A stretch of DNA of 64,000 nucleotides from Planobispora longispora (GTDB lineage: Bacteria > Actinomycetota > Actinomycetes > Streptosporangiales > Streptosporangiaceae), in the NCBI RefSeq assembly GCF_016863135.1, contig NZ_BOOH01000008.1:1-64000 (forward strand). Direction: 5' to 3'. Positions within the stretch are counted from its first letter, which is position 1. Each line of letters begins with the position of its first letter. Shown here in pieces: positions 47,267 through 55,682 of the stretch. A program made the translations under genes and the position numbers. A model generated the notes under the pieces. It did no database searches, had not been told where the DNA came from, and saw only the letters and a program-made list of their open reading frames with translations.

Positions 47267-48700
47267 TCAGGTCCCGTCGGTCTCCCCGGGGCGCCAGGCC
47301 CCGACCAGGTCCTCGGGGGTCACCAGGGTGACCTCCGAGGTCGCCGAACCGCTCCGGGAGACGGCCAGCAGCGGGACGCCCGCGTCGGCGCCCGGCAGCC
47401 TGGACCTGCGGACGATCAGCTCGTCCAGGTCGCGCCGGCTGAACGGCCGGTCCTCCCGCCACACCACCGCGCCGGCCGTCGTGATCCTCCGGCCGACCGG
47501 CTCGCGGTCCGTCCCGACGATGTCGATCTCCGGATCGCCGGTGCGGGTCCAGTAGCCGCCGACCGCCCCGGTCCCGCGCGGCAGCCCGTCCATCCGCCGC
47601 AGCGACTCCCGGACCAGGGGCACCACGGCGGCGCTCCGCCACGCGTCCCACGACCGGAGCACCCGGGCCAGGGTCAGGTCGCCCCGGCCCCGTTCGATCT
47701 CCGGGAGCCAGGGGCCGACGAAGGCGAGCCAGAACCGCAGGTGCGTGTCCGCCAGCCGGTAGCGGGTCTCGCGCGAGGGCCGGACGGACAGCGGCAGCTC
47801 GGCGGCGAGCAGGCGCCGGTCCACCAGGGACTGCAGCGCGCGGTTGAGCGAGGCCCTGGGCACCTCGGGCACGGCGCGGCCGATCGCGGAGTGGGTGCGC
47901 GCTCCCGCGCCTACGGCCTCCAGGACGGTCCGGGCCTGCGCGTCCGGCGCCAGCTCGGCGGCGAGGGCGCGTTCGCCGGTCACCACCAGCGCGGACGCCG
48001 GGTCGGTCAAGGCCGGGCGGAGACAGTCCCGGACGGCGAGCCCCCGGGGCCACCGCGCGCAGATCATCGGCAGGCCGCCGGAGACCAGGTGGGCGTCGAC
48101 CGCCTCGGCGGCGGGCAGCTCCAGGGTCGCGGCCAGGTCGGCGGGCGTGAGGGGATGGAGCACCATCTCGGCGGCGCGCATGTAGAAGGGCCGGCCGGGC
48201 TGGTTGATCGCTTCCATCGCCGCCGAGTCCGAGCCGACGAGGATCAGCAGCACGGGACGGCGGGACAGCTCCCGGGCGAACATCAGCTGCAGGACGCCTT
48301 CGAGGTCCGGGTCGCTCGCGAGCAGGTGGGGGAACTCGTCCACGACGATGACGCCGGGGGAGTCCTGGGGGACCGCCTCCGCCACGAGCCGCAGCGCCTC
48401 CTCCCACGAGCCGGCCGTCCGCCCGGCCAGGGACGGTCCGCCGGGCAGTCCTGAGGCGGCGCCCGCCGCCAGCAGCTCGCGGAGCTGGCGGGCCCGCGGC
48501 CCGGGGGCGGCGCAGTGGAACAGGTGGGGCACGTCCGCGCGCCTGACGAACTCCTCCACCAGCCTGGACTTGCCGACGCGGCGGCGGCCCCGCAGCAGGA
48601 CGGCCCGGCCCGGCCGCCCGCCCCGCCCGCCCGACTCCACCCGGTCCAGCGCCCGCTGGAGTTTTGCCAGCTCAGAAGCCCTTTCCAGGAACCGGTCCAT
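47267..48700 (-). CDS. Archaeal-type P-loop ATPase with DUF234-like tail
   Basis: 477 residues. The STAND/AAA-type ATPase has FLERASELAKLQRAL, Walker A LLRGRRRVGKSRLVEEF, Walker B GVIVVDEFPHLL and the sensor LILVGSD. A winged-helix part follows (about 255-305). The C-terminal region has RYRLADTHLRFWLAFVGPW and GDPEIDIVGTDRE, then AGAVVWRE, which recalls the DUF234 nuclease-like fold with an E-x-D core. The family is common in archaea and scattered in bacteria. Its role is unknown; conflict or DNA processing has been proposed. GGAGAG lies four bases before the ATG, next to a 22-bp dyad. Confidence 0.8.
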   Translation of the reverse strand: MDRFLERASELAKLQRALDRVESGGRGGRPGRAVLLRGRRRVGKSRLVEEFVRRADVPHLFHCAAPGPRARQLRELLAAGAASGLPGGPSLAGRTAGSWEEALRLVAEAVPQDSPGVIVVDEFPHLLASDPDLEGVLQLMFARELSRRPVLLILVGSDSAAMEAINQPGRPFYMRAAEMVLHPLTPADLAATLELPAAEAVDAHLVSGGLPMICARWPRGLAVRDCLRPALTDPASALVVTGERALAAELAPDAQARTVLEAVGAGARTHSAIGRAVPEVPRASLNRALQSLVDRRLLAAELPLSVRPSRETRYRLADTHLRFWLAFVGPWLPEIERGRGDLTLARVLRSWDAWRSAAVVPLVRESLRRMDGLPRGTGAVGGYWTRTGDPEIDIVGTDREPVGRRITTAGAVVWREDRPFSRRDLDELIVRRSRLPGADAGVPLLAVSRSGSATSEVTLVTPEDLVGAWRPGETDGT

Positions 48701-48709
48701 TGCTCTCCA

Positions 48710-48731
48710 AGAGTCTCATCCATGAGACTCT
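48710..48731. promoter_or_regulatory. 22-bp dyad before the DUF234-type ATPase gene
   Basis: AGAGTCTCAT CC ATGAGACTCT is a perfect 10-bp inverted repeat with a two-base centre. It ends nine bases before the start codon and next to the ribosome site. It may be an operator or an RNA hairpin that affects translation. The sequence is A/T-richer than its surroundings. Confidence 0.6.
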
Positions 48732-48882
48732 CAGGCGGGAGACCATCACGGATGAAACCATCGGTCGCGGTTCTCCCATTCTTGGGACAATCCGGGGCGA
48801 GCCTCTCCGGCACGAGCCGCCCGGAGAGGCGCGGAGAGCGGCCCCGGCGGACGGATTCGCCCGCCGGGAGGCCGTTCCCACA

Positions 48883-48990
48883 GGCCCGGCGCGGTCACCG
48901 GGCACTCCGGCATGCGCGGCCCGGCGCGGTCACCGGGCGTCCTGCGTGCCGGAGGGTCCGGCGCGGCCGCCGGGCCCTCCGAACGCTCCG
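48883..48990. repeat. Three 36-bp repeats, each with a hairpin
   Basis: Units begin at 48883, 48919 and 48955. The first two share GGCCCGGCGCGGTCACCGGG exactly; the third has GGTCCGGCGCGGCCGCCGGG. In each, CCCGG or CCGGC pairs with its complement 10 bases on. They occupy the space after the pgm stop and before the ATPase promoter. No gene is visible in 48732-49026. Confidence 0.65.
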
Positions 48991-49026
48991 GGGGGCCCTT
49001 CAACGGCCGCACCGGGGCCGCTGAGG

Positions 49027-50706
49027 CTAGGCGCCCGGGAGGTCCAGTGCGGCCGCCAGGTCCCGCTTCAGGGCCTTCAGGTCCTGTACGGCCCGCGCCC
49101 GCGCGTCGGCGACCTCGCCCGTCACCGGGACCACGACCTCCAGATAGCACTTGAGCTTGGGCTCGGTGCCCGAGGGCCGGACCACGACGCGGGCGCCGCC
49201 GGACAGCAGGTACCGCAGACCCTCGGTGGGCGGCAGCCCTCCCGTCCCGAGGCTCAGGTCCTCCACCGACTCGACCTTCCGCCCGCCCAGCTCCGTGGGC
49301 GGGGCGGCGCGCAGGCGGGCCATGGCGCCGGCGATCAGGGAGAGGTCGCTCACCCGGGCCGAGAGCTGGGAGGTGGCGTGCAGGCCGTACCGGCGGGCCT
49401 GGTCGTCGAGGAGGTCGAGCAGGGTGCGGCCGTCGCGCCTGGCCCGGGCCGCGATGCCGGCGACGGTCAGGGCCGCGCCGATGCCGTCCTTGTCGTGGAC
49501 GGGCAGGCCCGCCTCCGAGCCGACGCTGTAGCCCAGCGCCTCCTCGTACCCGTAGAGCAGGCGGTCCCCGGCGTCGCCGGGCCCGTCCGGCCCGGAACCC
49601 GCCTTCATGATCCACTTGAAGCCGGTGAGGGTCTCGGCGTAGCGCACGCCGTACTCCGCGGCGATCTTGCCGAGCAGGGACGACGAGACGATGGTGGTGG
49701 CCACCAGGCGCTCGCCGGTGGTGCTCCGGATCACGTGCTCGCCCAGCAGCGCGCCGACCTCGTCACCGGTGAGCATCCGGTGGCCGCCCCCGGGCAGCGG
49801 GACGCCCACCGCGCAGCGGTCGGCGTCCGGGTCGTTGGCCAGCACCAGGTCCGCGCCGATCCGCCCGGCCAGCTCCAGCGCGAGGTCCATCGCGCCGGGC
49901 TCCTCGGGGTTGGGGAAGGCGACGGTCGGGAAGTCCGGATCCGGGTCGGCCTGGGACTCGACGACCGCGGGGGCGTCGAATCCGGCGGCGCGGAAGGCGG
50001 CGGCCAGCGTGGCCCCGCCGACGCCGTGCAGCGGCGTGTAGGCCACCTTCAGATCGCGGGCGTCGCCGAGCGGGAGGGCGGTCACCGCCTCCAGGTAGGC
50101 CGCCGTGATCTCCTCGCCCAGCTCGGTCCAGGCCGGGTCGTCCGGCGAGCCGAGGGGCAGCTCGGAGACCGGGCCGACGGCGTCGATGGCCGCGGAGATC
50201 TCCACGTCGATCGGCGGCACGATCTGGGAGCCGTCGCCCCAGTAGACCTTGTAGCCGTTGTCGCGGGGCGGGTTGTGGCTGGCGGTGACGGTCACGCCCG
50301 CGTCCGCGCCCAGGTGGCGGACGGCGAAGGCGAGCACGGGGGTGGGCAGCGGCGCGGGCAGCACCGAGGCGCGCAGCCCCGCGCCGGTGAGGACGGCGGC
50401 GGTGTCGCGGGCGAAGACGTCGGAGTTGTGCCGGGCGTCGTAGCCGATCACGACGTGCCGCCCGGGGCCGAGGACCGCGGCCAGGCCGGCGGCGGCGCGC
50501 ATGACGGTGACCCGGTTCATCCGGTTGGGGCCCGCGCCGAGCTCGCCGCGGAGCCCGGCCGTGCCGAACTCCAGCTTGGCCCGGAACCTGTCGCGCAGCG
50601 CCGCCTCGTCGCCGGCGGACAGAAGTGTCTCCAGCTCGCCCCGTGTCTCGGGGTCGGGGTCCTGCTCCAGCCAGGCTCGCGCGAGCCGTACGAGATCGCT
50701 GCTCAT
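49027..50706 (-). CDS. Phospho-sugar mutase (phosphoglucomutase/phosphomannomutase type)
   Basis: 559 residues from ATG 50706, with GGAG five bases upstream. The four-domain mutase fold shows GTAGLRGELGAGPNRMN, the phospho-serine loop VTASHNPPRDNGYKVY, the metal loop NDPDADRCAV, sugar-binding GYEEALGYSV and the phosphate loop RPSGTEPKLK. The length matches the PGM2/phosphopentomutase-like branch. It follows PNP with 11 bases between them, so it may act as phosphopentomutase on the ribose 1-phosphate made by PNP. That substrate is inferred from the operon; sequence alone fits hexose phosphates too. Confidence 0.88.
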   Translation of the reverse strand: MSSDLVRLARAWLEQDPDPETRGELETLLSAGDEAALRDRFRAKLEFGTAGLRGELGAGPNRMNRVTVMRAAAGLAAVLGPGRHVVIGYDARHNSDVFARDTAAVLTGAGLRASVLPAPLPTPVLAFAVRHLGADAGVTVTASHNPPRDNGYKVYWGDGSQIVPPIDVEISAAIDAVGPVSELPLGSPDDPAWTELGEEITAAYLEAVTALPLGDARDLKVAYTPLHGVGGATLAAAFRAAGFDAPAVVESQADPDPDFPTVAFPNPEEPGAMDLALELAGRIGADLVLANDPDADRCAVGVPLPGGGHRMLTGDEVGALLGEHVIRSTTGERLVATTIVSSSLLGKIAAEYGVRYAETLTGFKWIMKAGSGPDGPGDAGDRLLYGYEEALGYSVGSEAGLPVHDKDGIGAALTVAGIAARARRDGRTLLDLLDDQARRYGLHATSQLSARVSDLSLIAGAMARLRAAPPTELGGRKVESVEDLSLGTGGLPPTEGLRYLLSGGARVVVRPSGTEPKLKCYLEVVVPVTGEVADARARAVQDLKALKRDLAAALDLPGA

Positions 50707-50717
50707 GATCGCTCCGG

Positions 50718-51521
50718 CTACAGCTTGTTGACGACCTGGGCGAGGAGGGCGCCCATGCGGGTGGCCGTGGCGCGGCCCACCTCCAGCACCTCCTGGTGGT
50801 TCAGCGGCTCGCCGACCAGGCCGGCCCCCGGGTTGGTGACCAGGGAGATGCCGAGCACCTCGGCGCCGCCCTCGCGGGCCGCGATGGCCTCCAGCACGGT
50901 GGACATGCCGACCATGTCGCCGCCGATGGTCCGGCACATCTGGATCTCGGCCGGAGTCTCGTAGGTCGGGCCGCGGAAGGCGATGTAGACGCCCTCGGCC
51001 ATGGCGGGCTCCACCTCGCGGACCAGGGTGCGCAGCCGCCGGGAGTAGACCTCGGTGAGGTCGATGAAGGTGGCCCCGGTGATCGGGCTGGCGCCGGTCA
51101 GGTTGATGTGGTCGCTGATCAGGATCGCCTCGCCGACCTTCTGGGTCTCCGGGCGCAGGCCGCCGGCGGCGTTGGTCAGCACGACCGTGCCCACCCCCGC
51201 CTTGATCGCGGTTCGCACCCCGTGCACGACCGGATCGACCCCGCGCCCCTCGTAGAGGTGGGTGCGGCCGAGGAAGATCAGCGCGTTCTTGCCGGACTCG
51301 GTCCGCACGACGCGGATCCGGCCCGCGTGGCCGGCCACGGCGGCGGGCGTGAAACCGGGCAGGTCGGTCACCGGGATCTCGGCGACGGTCTCGCCGAGCG
51401 CGTCGGCGGCCGGGACCCAGCCCGACCCCATCACCAGCGCGACGTCGAAGGAGTCGACCCCGGTCGCGCCCTTGAGCGCGACCGCGGCGTCCGTGGCGAG
51501 TGCGTAAGGGTCATTGGTCAT
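50718..51521 (-). CDS. Purine nucleoside phosphorylase (trimeric type)
   Basis: 267 residues from ATG 51521. Splits inosine and guanosine with phosphate. Motifs are VALVMGSGWVPAADALG (phosphate), IFLGRTHLYEGRGVDPV, VVLTNAAGGLRPE and GDMVGMSTVLEAIAAR (purine and ribose sites), all typical of the trimeric human-like PNPs. It is the first gene of a two-gene unit with the mutase, and acts after adenosine deaminase. GGTGAG precedes the start. Confidence 0.93.
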   Translation of the reverse strand: MTNDPYALATDAAVALKGATGVDSFDVALVMGSGWVPAADALGETVAEIPVTDLPGFTPAAVAGHAGRIRVVRTESGKNALIFLGRTHLYEGRGVDPVVHGVRTAIKAGVGTVVLTNAAGGLRPETQKVGEAILISDHINLTGASPITGATFIDLTEVYSRRLRTLVREVEPAMAEGVYIAFRGPTYETPAEIQMCRTIGGDMVGMSTVLEAIAAREGGAEVLGISLVTNPGAGLVGEPLNHQEVLEVGRATATRMGALLAQVVNKL

Positions 51522-51628
51522 CTCACCGAGCGTACTCGCCGGGTTCCGCGGATCACGCCAGGGACAGGCCCTGACGTGGGTTCGACCCGCGCCCCGGCCC
51601 GGATCTCCGCCCGGGGCGGGGCCCGGCG

Positions 51629-52093
51629 CTAGTCCAGGCCCTGGCCGCCGAGGGAGGTGCAGGGGCGGATGCGCAGGGCCTTGACGTAGTCGTCGGGGGC
51701 CCCGGCGGTCTCGGCGGCGTCGGCCAGGGTGCCGAGGTAGCGCGCCGAGGGCAGGCCGCCCTCGTAGCCGTCGAGCACGTAGAACCAGGCCACGATCTCG
51801 CCGTCCAGGGTCTGAACCCGGAGCCGCACCTTGTGGTAGACCCCGCGCATGGCGGCCTCCCACTCGTCCAGGGAGGTCTCGTCCCACTCGGGGACGTCGT
51901 AGAGGACGACGAAGACCTCCTCGGCGGGATCTTCGACGATGGTGGCGAGCGCGCCTCCCCAGGCGAGGTCGTCCCCGCCGAACGTCAGGCGCCAGCCCTG
52001 GAGCCATCCCGTCCCCCGCATGGGGGAGTGCGGGGCCCGCTGGGCCATCTGCTTGGGGTCCATGTTGCTGCCGTAGGCGGCGTAGACAGGCAC
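51629..52093 (-). CDS. GGCT-fold protein (gamma-glutamylcyclotransferase-like)
   Basis: 154 residues from GTG 52093. The N-terminal VYAAYGSNMDPKQM is the cyclotransferase-fold signature, followed by GWRLTFGG and VFVVLYDVPEWDETSLDEWE. The catalytic glutamate of true cyclotransferases may be one of the acidic residues in DEWEAAM, but this cannot be settled by eye. A frame extension upstream crosses the divergent gene's promoter and is unlikely. It lies 107 bases upstream of PNP on the same strand. Confidence 0.78.
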   Translation of the reverse strand: MPVYAAYGSNMDPKQMAQRAPHSPMRGTGWLQGWRLTFGGDDLAWGGALATIVEDPAEEVFVVLYDVPEWDETSLDEWEAAMRGVYHKVRLRVQTLDGEIVAWFYVLDGYEGGLPSARYLGTLADAAETAGAPDDYVKALRIRPCTSLGGQGLD

Positions 52094-52199
52094 GGCATCC
52101 AAGCCTAATCCACGATCACCCGGAAACTCACCCGTCGGCCGGAGATCGCGGGCGTGTTCCACGGGACCTGGCGGCGGGCCGCTCCGGGGATGCGGGACA

Positions 52200-53603
52200 A
52201 TGGGGTACGTGACAAGGATCGTGATCATCGGTGGCGGGCCCGGCGGATACGAGGCGGCGCTGGTGGCCGCGCAACTCGGAGCACAGGTCACCGTGGTCGA
52301 GCAGGACGGCCCCGGCGGGGCCTGCGTGCTGACCGACTGCGTGCCCTCCAAGACTCTGATCGCGACCTCCGTGCGCAAGCAGGCGCTGCTCGACGCGGCC
52401 ACCCTGGGCGTGCACTACTCCGGGGGTCCCGACGGCGACGTCGGCACCCCCATCGCGGACATGCCGCTGGTGAACCGCCGCGTCAAGGAGCTGGCCCAGG
52501 CGCAGTCCGCCGACATCGCGGCGCGGCTGGCCGCCGAGGGCGTCGAGGTGGTCCGGGCTCCCGGGCGCCTGGTGGACCCGCAGGTCGTCCGGGCGGGCGA
52601 CCGGACGATCCGGGCCGACGTGGTCATCGTGGCCACCGGCGCGACCCCCCGCATCCTGCCCACCGCCGAGCCCGACGGGGAGCGCATCCTCACCTGGCGG
52701 CAGATGTACGACCTGGAGGAGCTGCCCGAGCACCTCATCGTGGTCGGCTCCGGCGTCACCGGCGCGGAGTTCGCCGGCGCCTACCGCTCGCTCGGCTCCG
52801 AGGTCACCCTGGTCTCCTCGCGCGACCGGATGATGCCGAACGAGGACGCCGACGCCGCCGAGGTCCTGGAGGAGGTCTACCGGCGCCGCGGGATGAACGT
52901 CATGGGCCGCTCCCGCGCCGAGTCGGTCAAGCGCACCCCCGACGGCGTGGTCGTCACCCTGGAGGACGGCCGGACCGCCGAGGGCAGCCACTGCCTGATG
53001 ACCGTCGGCATGGTCCCCAACACCGCCGGGATCGGCCTGGAGGAGGCCGGGGTCACCCTGGACCGGGGCGGGTTCATCCAGGTGGACAAGGTCTCCCGCA
53101 CCTCCGCGCCCGGCGTCTACGCCGCCGGCGACTGCACCGGCGTGCTGATGCTCGCCTCGGTCGCCGCCATGCAGGGTCGCATCGCCGTCTGGCACGCCCT
53201 GGGCGAGGCCGTGCAGCCGCTCCGGCTGGCCACCGTCGCCTCCAACATCTTCACCGACCCCGAGATCGCCGCCGTGGGCATCGCGCAGAAGGCGATCGAG
53301 TCCGGGGAGATCGACGCCAACGTGGTCAAGCTCCCGCTCGCCACGAACGCCCGCGCGAAGATGCAGGGCTTCCACGACGGCTTCGTGAAGCTGTTCTGCC
53401 GCCCGCACACCGGCATCATCCTGGGCGGCGTCGTGGTCGCCCCGCGCGCCTCCGAGCTGATCCTGGCGGTCTCGGTGGCCGTGCAGCAGCGTCTCACCGT
53501 GGACCAGCTCGCCCACACCTTCGCGGTCTACCCGTCCCTGTCGGGCTCCGTCACCGAGGCCGCCCGCCGCCTCATGCAGCCGATGACGCCCACCGGCATC
53601 TGA
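52200..53603 (+). CDS. lpdA: LpdA-type flavoprotein, NAD(P)H-quinone reductase
   Basis: 467 residues of the pyridine nucleotide-disulfide reductase family. FAD loop IIGGGPGGYEAA, redox disulfide GGACVLTDCVPSK (Cys42, Cys47), NAD loop VVGSGVTGAEFAG and FAD-binding GVYAAGDCTGVLMLA. The C-terminal lipoamide signature HxHPTxxE is replaced by AVYPSLSG, so the base pair His-Glu needed for lipoamide turnover is missing. That matches M. tuberculosis LpdA (Rv3303c), a quinone reductase. ATG 52200 or GTG 52209 may be the start. Confidence 0.88.
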   Translation: MGYVTRIVIIGGGPGGYEAALVAAQLGAQVTVVEQDGPGGACVLTDCVPSKTLIATSVRKQALLDAATLGVHYSGGPDGDVGTPIADMPLVNRRVKELAQAQSADIAARLAAEGVEVVRAPGRLVDPQVVRAGDRTIRADVVIVATGATPRILPTAEPDGERILTWRQMYDLEELPEHLIVVGSGVTGAEFAGAYRSLGSEVTLVSSRDRMMPNEDADAAEVLEEVYRRRGMNVMGRSRAESVKRTPDGVVVTLEDGRTAEGSHCLMTVGMVPNTAGIGLEEAGVTLDRGGFIQVDKVSRTSAPGVYAAGDCTGVLMLASVAAMQGRIAVWHALGEAVQPLRLATVASNIFTDPEIAAVGIAQKAIESGEIDANVVKLPLATNARAKMQGFHDGFVKLFCRPHTGIILGGVVVAPRASELILAVSVAVQQRLTVDQLAHTFAVYPSLSGSVTEAARRLMQPMTPTGI

Positions 53604-53716
53604 CGCCACCGGCGTCCGGTCGGGAAGGCGCCCGGCAGCGAGGCCGTCTGGCGTCGCGGGTGTCCGGCAGCGAGGGTGTCCAAGGGTGCTCGCGTCGCCG
53701 ATGCTTGGCGTCATCC

Positions 53717-53748
53717 ATATTTGTCGCCGCCGATATTTGTCATCGCCG
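53717..53748. repeat. 16-bp tandem repeat between lpdA and the GGDEF gene
   Basis: ATATTTGTCGCCGCCG and ATATTTGTCATCGCCG lie head to tail at 53717-53748. The 200-bp gap between the convergent stops is otherwise built of recurring GGCGTC and GTCCGG words. No coding sequence or clear terminator is visible in it. Confidence 0.6.
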
Positions 53749-53804
53749 GGTATCCGGCGCCGCCCAAGCGCGGCGTCACCGGTGTCCGATGTCCGGGGCG
53801 CGGG

Positions 53805-55535
53805 TCACGCCGTGTGGCGCCCGTCCGCCCGGAGCGGGATGACGGAGGCGCCCGGGGCGGAGGCCGCGGCCTGCTCGACGCGGTTGCGGCCCAGTTCCTT
53901 GGCGGCGTACAGAGCCTCGTCGGCGGCGTCGATCAGCCCGGTCGCGGTCCGGACGGCGGGGAAGGTCGCGACGCCGATGCTGATGGTCACCGAGAGCCGC
54001 TGCTCACCGGCCCGGGTCCGGGTCTTCGCCACCGCCTCGCGGATCCCGTCCAGGCGGTTACGGGCCGCCTCGGCGCTCAGACCGGGCATGACGACCACGA
54101 ACTCCTCCCCGCCCATGCGGGCGACGAGGTCATCGTGCCGGACGGCGGTGGCCAGGACCTGGGCGACGCGGATCAGGACGGCGTCGCCCGCGGCGTGGCC
54201 GTAGGTGTCGTTGACCTTCTTGAAGTGGTCGACGTCGACGACGGCCAGGCTCAGCGGGGCGCCGGAGGCGACGGCCTCGTCGATCCGCTCCGGCAGCGTG
54301 TCCATCAGGTGGCGGCGGTTGTACAGGCCGGTCAGCGCGTCCCGGAGCACCTGCTCGCGCAGGAGCGCGTTGGCCTCCTCGACCTCCCGGCGGAGCCGGT
54401 TGGCCTCGGTGACGTCGTGGGCCGCCAGGGCCCAGCCGATGCAGCCGCCCTTGCGGTCGTGCAGCGGGCTGATCCGCAGGTGCAGGTCGAGACCGCTGCC
54501 GCCCACGTCGATCAGGAGCTGCTCCGTCTGGGCCTCCTCGCGCAGCGGCAGATCCGCGCCGAGCGTCTCGGTGATGGACGATCCGGTGAGGGGGGAGTGA
54601 GGTCCGGTGAAGGAGGGCTGCGGCCCGGAGAGGGGGGACTGCGGCCCGGGAAGGGCGTTCCGGGGCGGGGAGAGGAGGGCGGGCGGCCCGTCGGGCGGGA
54701 GCGCCGCGGCCGGGCGGATCCGCTCCACCAGCCGGCGGGCCGCGGGATTGTGGTCCAGGACCCGGCCGCCCTGGTCGGTCACGATGACCGCGTCGGAGAG
54801 CGTGTCGAACACCTGCTGCCGCGCCACCGGGATCTGCTCGGGCAGGGTCGGGTGCGCCACCATCCGGTAGGCGATGATCACTGTGATCGCGAACCCCACG
54901 GAGGTCATGTCCGAGTACTGGTTCTCCAGCGGGAGACCGACCAGGTTGATCAGCATCGGCGGCAGTACGGTGCCGAGCGTCCAGCTGTAGATCCAGCGCT
55001 GCTCGCGCGGGACCCGGCGCCGGGCCCGGGCCACCCGGACCAGGGCCAGGACGACCACGACGTAGCCGTAGACGACGTGCAACCAGTAGAGCGGCCCGAT
55101 CTGGAGGATGAGCTCGCCCTGCCAGGCCGCCCGCAGGACGTCGGGGATGAGCAACCGGTGCCACGGGTTGGTGGCGAGCAGGGCGACCAGGATCGCGGGC
55201 TCGATCAGGAGCGGCGTCACCGTGCGCCACGAGACCCGCCAGGCGCGGTCCGCCACCGTCGCCGCCAGGGCGTAGAACCCGGCGACGACGACGCACTCCG
55301 CCGGGAGCAGGATGCTGCCCCACAGCAGCGCCTTGCCGGGGTCGTCGGTCAGGAAGGCGATCACATCCGAGGCCGCCCACAGCGCGACGCCCGCGGAGAA
55401 GAACGACAGCACTGCGAACAGCGGGGCCTGGCGCCGCCGGTTCCAGCCCATGACGGTCACGGAGGCGGCCACCATGGCGGCCAGGCCGAACAGCGGAACC
55501 ACCAGTAGCACGGTTTCACCGTCTCCTTCTGTCAC
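53805..55535 (-). CDS. Membrane GGDEF protein with 7TM N-terminus and PAS domain
   Basis: 576 residues. Seven spans occupy about 8-225 and resemble the HisK N-terminal 7TM sensor. A PAS domain follows (about 240-385; VFDTLSDAVIVTDQGGRVLDHNPAARRLVE), interrupted by a Pro/Gly/Ser-rich insert with recurring GPQ-S-LSGP and GPHSPLTG units. The GGDEF domain (about 400-560) has RDALTGLYNRRHL, DVDHFKKVNDTYGHAAGD and the active GGEEF. The inhibitory I-site RxxD is intact as RHDD, so it should synthesise cyclic di-GMP. Start GTG 55535 lacks a ribosome site. It signals alone; no EAL domain is attached. Confidence 0.9.
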   Translation of the reverse strand: MTEGDGETVLLVVPLFGLAAMVAASVTVMGWNRRRQAPLFAVLSFFSAGVALWAASDVIAFLTDDPGKALLWGSILLPAECVVVAGFYALAATVADRAWRVSWRTVTPLLIEPAILVALLATNPWHRLLIPDVLRAAWQGELILQIGPLYWLHVVYGYVVVVLALVRVARARRRVPREQRWIYSWTLGTVLPPMLINLVGLPLENQYSDMTSVGFAITVIIAYRMVAHPTLPEQIPVARQQVFDTLSDAVIVTDQGGRVLDHNPAARRLVERIRPAAALPPDGPPALLSPPRNALPGPQSPLSGPQPSFTGPHSPLTGSSITETLGADLPLREEAQTEQLLIDVGGSGLDLHLRISPLHDRKGGCIGWALAAHDVTEANRLRREVEEANALLREQVLRDALTGLYNRRHLMDTLPERIDEAVASGAPLSLAVVDVDHFKKVNDTYGHAAGDAVLIRVAQVLATAVRHDDLVARMGGEEFVVVMPGLSAEAARNRLDGIREAVAKTRTRAGEQRLSVTISIGVATFPAVRTATGLIDAADEALYAAKELGRNRVEQAAASAPGASVIPLRADGRHTA

Positions 55536-55682
55536 GCGTCACCGACAATGAGTCACATCGGCAGCGGAACAGGGGAACTGAGCGCAACGGGGCGCGGCGG
55601 GTCACCGCGGTCCGGCGCGGAGGCCGCCGGATTCGCCGGGTTCCCTGAGCCCGCCGGGGTCTCAGGGGGCGCCGGACACGAC

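Noticed and set aside
48739-49615. Minus-strand frame continuing across the end of pgm into the gap
   Set aside because: Arg/Gly/Pro-rich, out of frame with pgm and overlapping the 36-bp repeats.
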